Assembly: GCA_963169155.1 (NCBI GenBank) | Contig: CAUJGI010000816.1 | Span: 1 to 5,270 of the forward strand | Length of the DNA: 5,270 nucleotides | Direction of reading: 5' to 3' | Source of the DNA: Chloroflexota bacterium | Lineage (GTDB): Bacteria > Chloroflexota > Anaerolineae > Promineifilales > Promineifilaceae | In this document: piece by piece, positions 3,825 to 5,270 of the stretch | Layout: each line of letters begins with the position of its first letter | Position numbering within the stretch: the first letter of the stretch is position 1 | Program-made: the position numbers and the translations under genes | The notes under the pieces: model-generated | Database searches by the model: none | Seen by the model: the letters and a program-made list of their open reading frames with translations, nothing else | Told to the model about the DNA's origin: nothing

Positions 3825-5270
3825 ATGAACGAACGATTTGAGGCATTGAAGCAGCAGTTGAGGCAGTGGAACGGCCGTCGCCGCACCCGTGATGGTCTGC
3901 TGTGGCTGCCGCGTGGCCTGCTGTTGGGGCTGCTGCTGGGGGTGGTGGTGGCCAGCGCCGCCCGCTTCCGCCCGCTGCTGACCAACCAGGAAGTGGGGTT
4001 GGTGGCTGGTGGTTTGGGGGTGGTGGGGCTGCTCGGAGCCGTCATCTGGCTCGTCAGCCAGCGGCGGGATTTGCGTCAGCAGGCGCGTTTTGCCGACCGG
4101 CAGTTTTTGCTGAAGGAGCGGGTGAGTACGTCCGTTGAAATCCATACCAACTTACTCGAAGCCAATCCAACCCTGGCCGAACTGCAGCTGAACGATACGT
4201 TAACGGCCGTACAGCGTGTCGACACACCCGCCATGCTGCCCTTCACCGTGAACCGGCAGGATTGGCTGATCATTTTGGTAGCGATTGTTTTGTTGGGAAC
4301 GGCCGTGCTGCTGCCCAACGCCCAGGAAGCCGCCCTCCTCAAAAGCCGCGCCATCCAGGAAAGCATCGCCGAACAGGTGGAGGCGCTGGAGGCGCTGGAA
4401 GAAGAAATTATCCAGAACCCCGAACTGACCGATGAGCAGGAAGAAGAGCTGCTGGAGTCGATCCAGAACGCGCTGGAAGGGCTGGAGCAGGGTAATCTGA
4501 GCCAGGAAGAGGCGGTCGCCACGCTGTCTGAAGCGGAAGCGGAACTGCGTGAACTGGCGGCCAACAACGATCAATCCAACTTGCAGCAGTCGCTGCAAGA
4601 CGCCGGGCAGCCGCTGGCAGAAAACCAGAACAGCCAATCGCTAGGGCAAAATTTGCAAAGCGGCAATTTGTCCCAGGCGGGTGCGGCGGCGGCGCAGCTG
4701 GCGGACTCGTTACCGACGCTATCGGATGAGGAGTTGGCGGAACTGGCGGAAGATTTGATGGAAACGGCCGCTTCCCTCCAAAACGTAGACAGCGAACTGG
4801 CCAACGAACTGGCGGCGGCCGCCGAGGCGCTGCAAAACGGCAACGTCGCCGCCGCCCAACAGGCGCTCCAGCAGGCCGCAGGCACCCTCCAGCAGCGCGC
4901 CCAGAGCAGCGCCGCCGCCGGGCAGGCTAACGCCGCCGCCAGCCAGCTCGGCGAAGGGCGGCAAGAAGTGGCGCAGGCAGGCCAGGGCAATCAATCAGGC
5001 GAGGGCCAACAGGCCGAAGGCAGCGGTCAAGGTCAGGGTGAAGGCGAAGGACAAGGTGAAGGCCAGGGTCAGGGACAAGGTTCCGGCCAAGGGCAAGGAC
5101 AGGGCCAGGGTCAAGGCCAGGGCTCTGGGGAAGGCAGCGGCCAGGGACAGGGCAACGGGCAGGGGCAAGGTGGCAGCCAGGGCACCGGCCAGGGTGGCCC
5201 CGGACCGGGCGGCGGTCATGCCGAAAATGTGTTTGCCCCCGACCTCGTCGATTTGAGCGGCATTGAGGGC
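3825..5270 (+). CDS. Membrane-anchored coiled-coil protein with Gly/Gln-rich linker, DUF4175-like (3' end cut by the window)
   Basis: The frame has no stop from 3825 to the last base, giving at least 482 residues. A basic N-terminus (RRRTR, 18-22) precedes TM1 (about 25-46) and TM2 (57-77). A cytoplasmic segment contains ARFADRQFLLKERVSTSVE (87-105), like the 'A..DR.LGLKERLSTALE' motif I associate with DUF4175-type proteins. TM3 spans 147-165. By the positive-inside rule everything after it is outside: an acidic coiled coil (173-245), Ala/Gln-rich helices carrying three copies of L-x-x-G-N-[LV] (220, 277, 336), a Gly/Gln linker (386-465), and the start of a new domain (AENVFAPDLVDL). The start is ambiguous: ATG 3825 gives the natural N-terminus, while in-frame ATG 3801 lies in the REP arm and would add 8 residues. 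Neither has a good Shine-Dalgarno sequence. Function is unknown. Family similarity suggests an envelope module with MoxR/DUF58 partners, but none is visible here. Confidence 0.85.
   Translation, partial: MNERFEALKQQLRQWNGRRRTRDGLLWLPRGLLLGLLLGVVVASAARFRPLLTNQEVGLVAGGLGVVGLLGAVIWLVSQRRDLRQQARFADRQFLLKERVSTSVEIHTNLLEANPTLAELQLNDTLTAVQRVDTPAMLPFTVNRQDWLIILVAIVLLGTAVLLPNAQEAALLKSRAIQESIAEQVEALEALEEEIIQNPELTDEQEEELLESIQNALEGLEQGNLSQEEAVATLSEAEAELRELAANNDQSNLQQSLQDAGQPLAENQNSQSLGQNLQSGNLSQAGAAAAQLADSLPTLSDEELAELAEDLMETAASLQNVDSELANELAAAAEALQNGNVAAAQQALQQAAGTLQQRAQSSAAAGQANAAASQLGEGRQEVAQAGQGNQSGEGQQAEGSGQGQGEGEGQGEGQGQGQGSGQGQGQGQGQGQGSGEGSGQGQGNGQGQGGSQGTGQGGPGPGGGHAENVFAPDLVDLSGIEG
4980..5219 (+). 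other. Gly/Gln-rich low-complexity linker within the last gene
   Basis: Eighty codons (residues 386-465 of the last protein) are dominated by Gly alternating with Gln, with some Glu, Ser and Asn, and with Pro-Gly near the end. All four Gly codons and both Gln codons are used, so the DNA is only loosely periodic (6 bp). This points to selection for the peptide rather than recent copying of one DNA unit. It probably forms a long, flexible, hydrophilic extracytoplasmic spacer. The other reading frames here are artefacts of the repeat, giving Lys/Arg/Ala-rich on + and Leu/Ala-rich on -. Confidence 0.9.

Larger units (their letters stand above)
34..4306. repeat. Seven dispersed copies of the palindromic octamer ACGGCCGT
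   Basis: Exact copies lie at 34-41, 2388-2395, 2429-2436, 2649-2656, 3871-3878, 4203-4210 and 4299-4306. All are inside genes and occur in more than one reading frame: five read Thr-Ala-Val, the one at 2429 reads within Ile-Arg-Pro-Trp, and the one at 3871 within Asn-Gly-Arg. One-base variants (for example at 73-80 and 1702-1709) are also present. It behaves like a genome-wide over-represented palindrome rather than a local regulatory site. Confidence 0.7.

Noticed and set aside
4200..4990. Overlapping minus-strand frames rich in Ser, Ala, Leu and Phe
   Set aside because: They mirror the Gln/Ala/Glu-rich codons of the + strand coiled-coil gene, which is open for 482 codons and has a coherent membrane topology.
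5038..5256. Lys/Arg/Ala-rich + strand frame resembling a histone-like tail
   Set aside because: It is the shifted reading of the Gly/Gln codon repeat. No start signal is present, and the main frame continues through it.

Overview
The window is an accessory-type, GC-rich bacterial segment of about 60% GC in which every gene lies on the + strand. It holds five coding regions, two of them cut by the window edges. My best guess at the source is a Chloroflexota lineage (Anaerolineae/Ardenticatenia-like). This is inferred from the style of the ABC module, the Gln/Gly-rich membrane protein, and an over-used ACGGCCGT octamer. Nothing in the window proves the taxonomy.

Layout. (1) Positions 1-828 hold the C-terminal 275 residues of a larger beta-rich, probably extracytoplasmic protein of unknown function. 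(2) Positions 829-930 are a spacer almost filled by a 68-bp REP/MITE-like element with two hairpins. (3) Positions 931-3723 are a complete three-gene ABC-2-type transporter: an ATPase (931-1884), a first permease starting at a TTG that overlaps the ATPase stop (1881-2708), and a second, paralogous permease (2770-3723). The 61-bp spacer between the permeases is AT-rich and built from a heptamer (consensus CAATTAC) that also forms a 15-bp hairpin. (4) Positions 3724-3824 are a spacer holding a second REP-like element, an inverted relative of the first. (5) From 3825 (or 3801) to the end of the window runs a long open frame of at least 482 codons. It encodes a three-helix membrane protein with an external coiled coil, a three-copy 58-residue repeat and an 80-residue Gly/Gln-rich linker.

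How the parts may work together. The ATPase and the two permeases should form a heterodimeric ABC-2 exporter, energised in the cytoplasm, whose substrate cannot be read from sequence. The flanking genes both appear to place large domains outside the membrane, so the cluster looks like a cell-envelope export, assembly or surface module. The last protein resembles the DUF4175-like membrane proteins that often sit beside MoxR ATPase and DUF58 genes. Whether those genes follow here lies beyond the window.

The strongest non-coding signals are the inverted pair of REP-like elements bracketing the ABC module, which carry compensatory stem changes, the CAATTAC heptamer array, and seven exact copies of the palindrome ACGGCCGT. 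No RNA gene, CRISPR array, insertion-sequence transposase or phage gene was seen.
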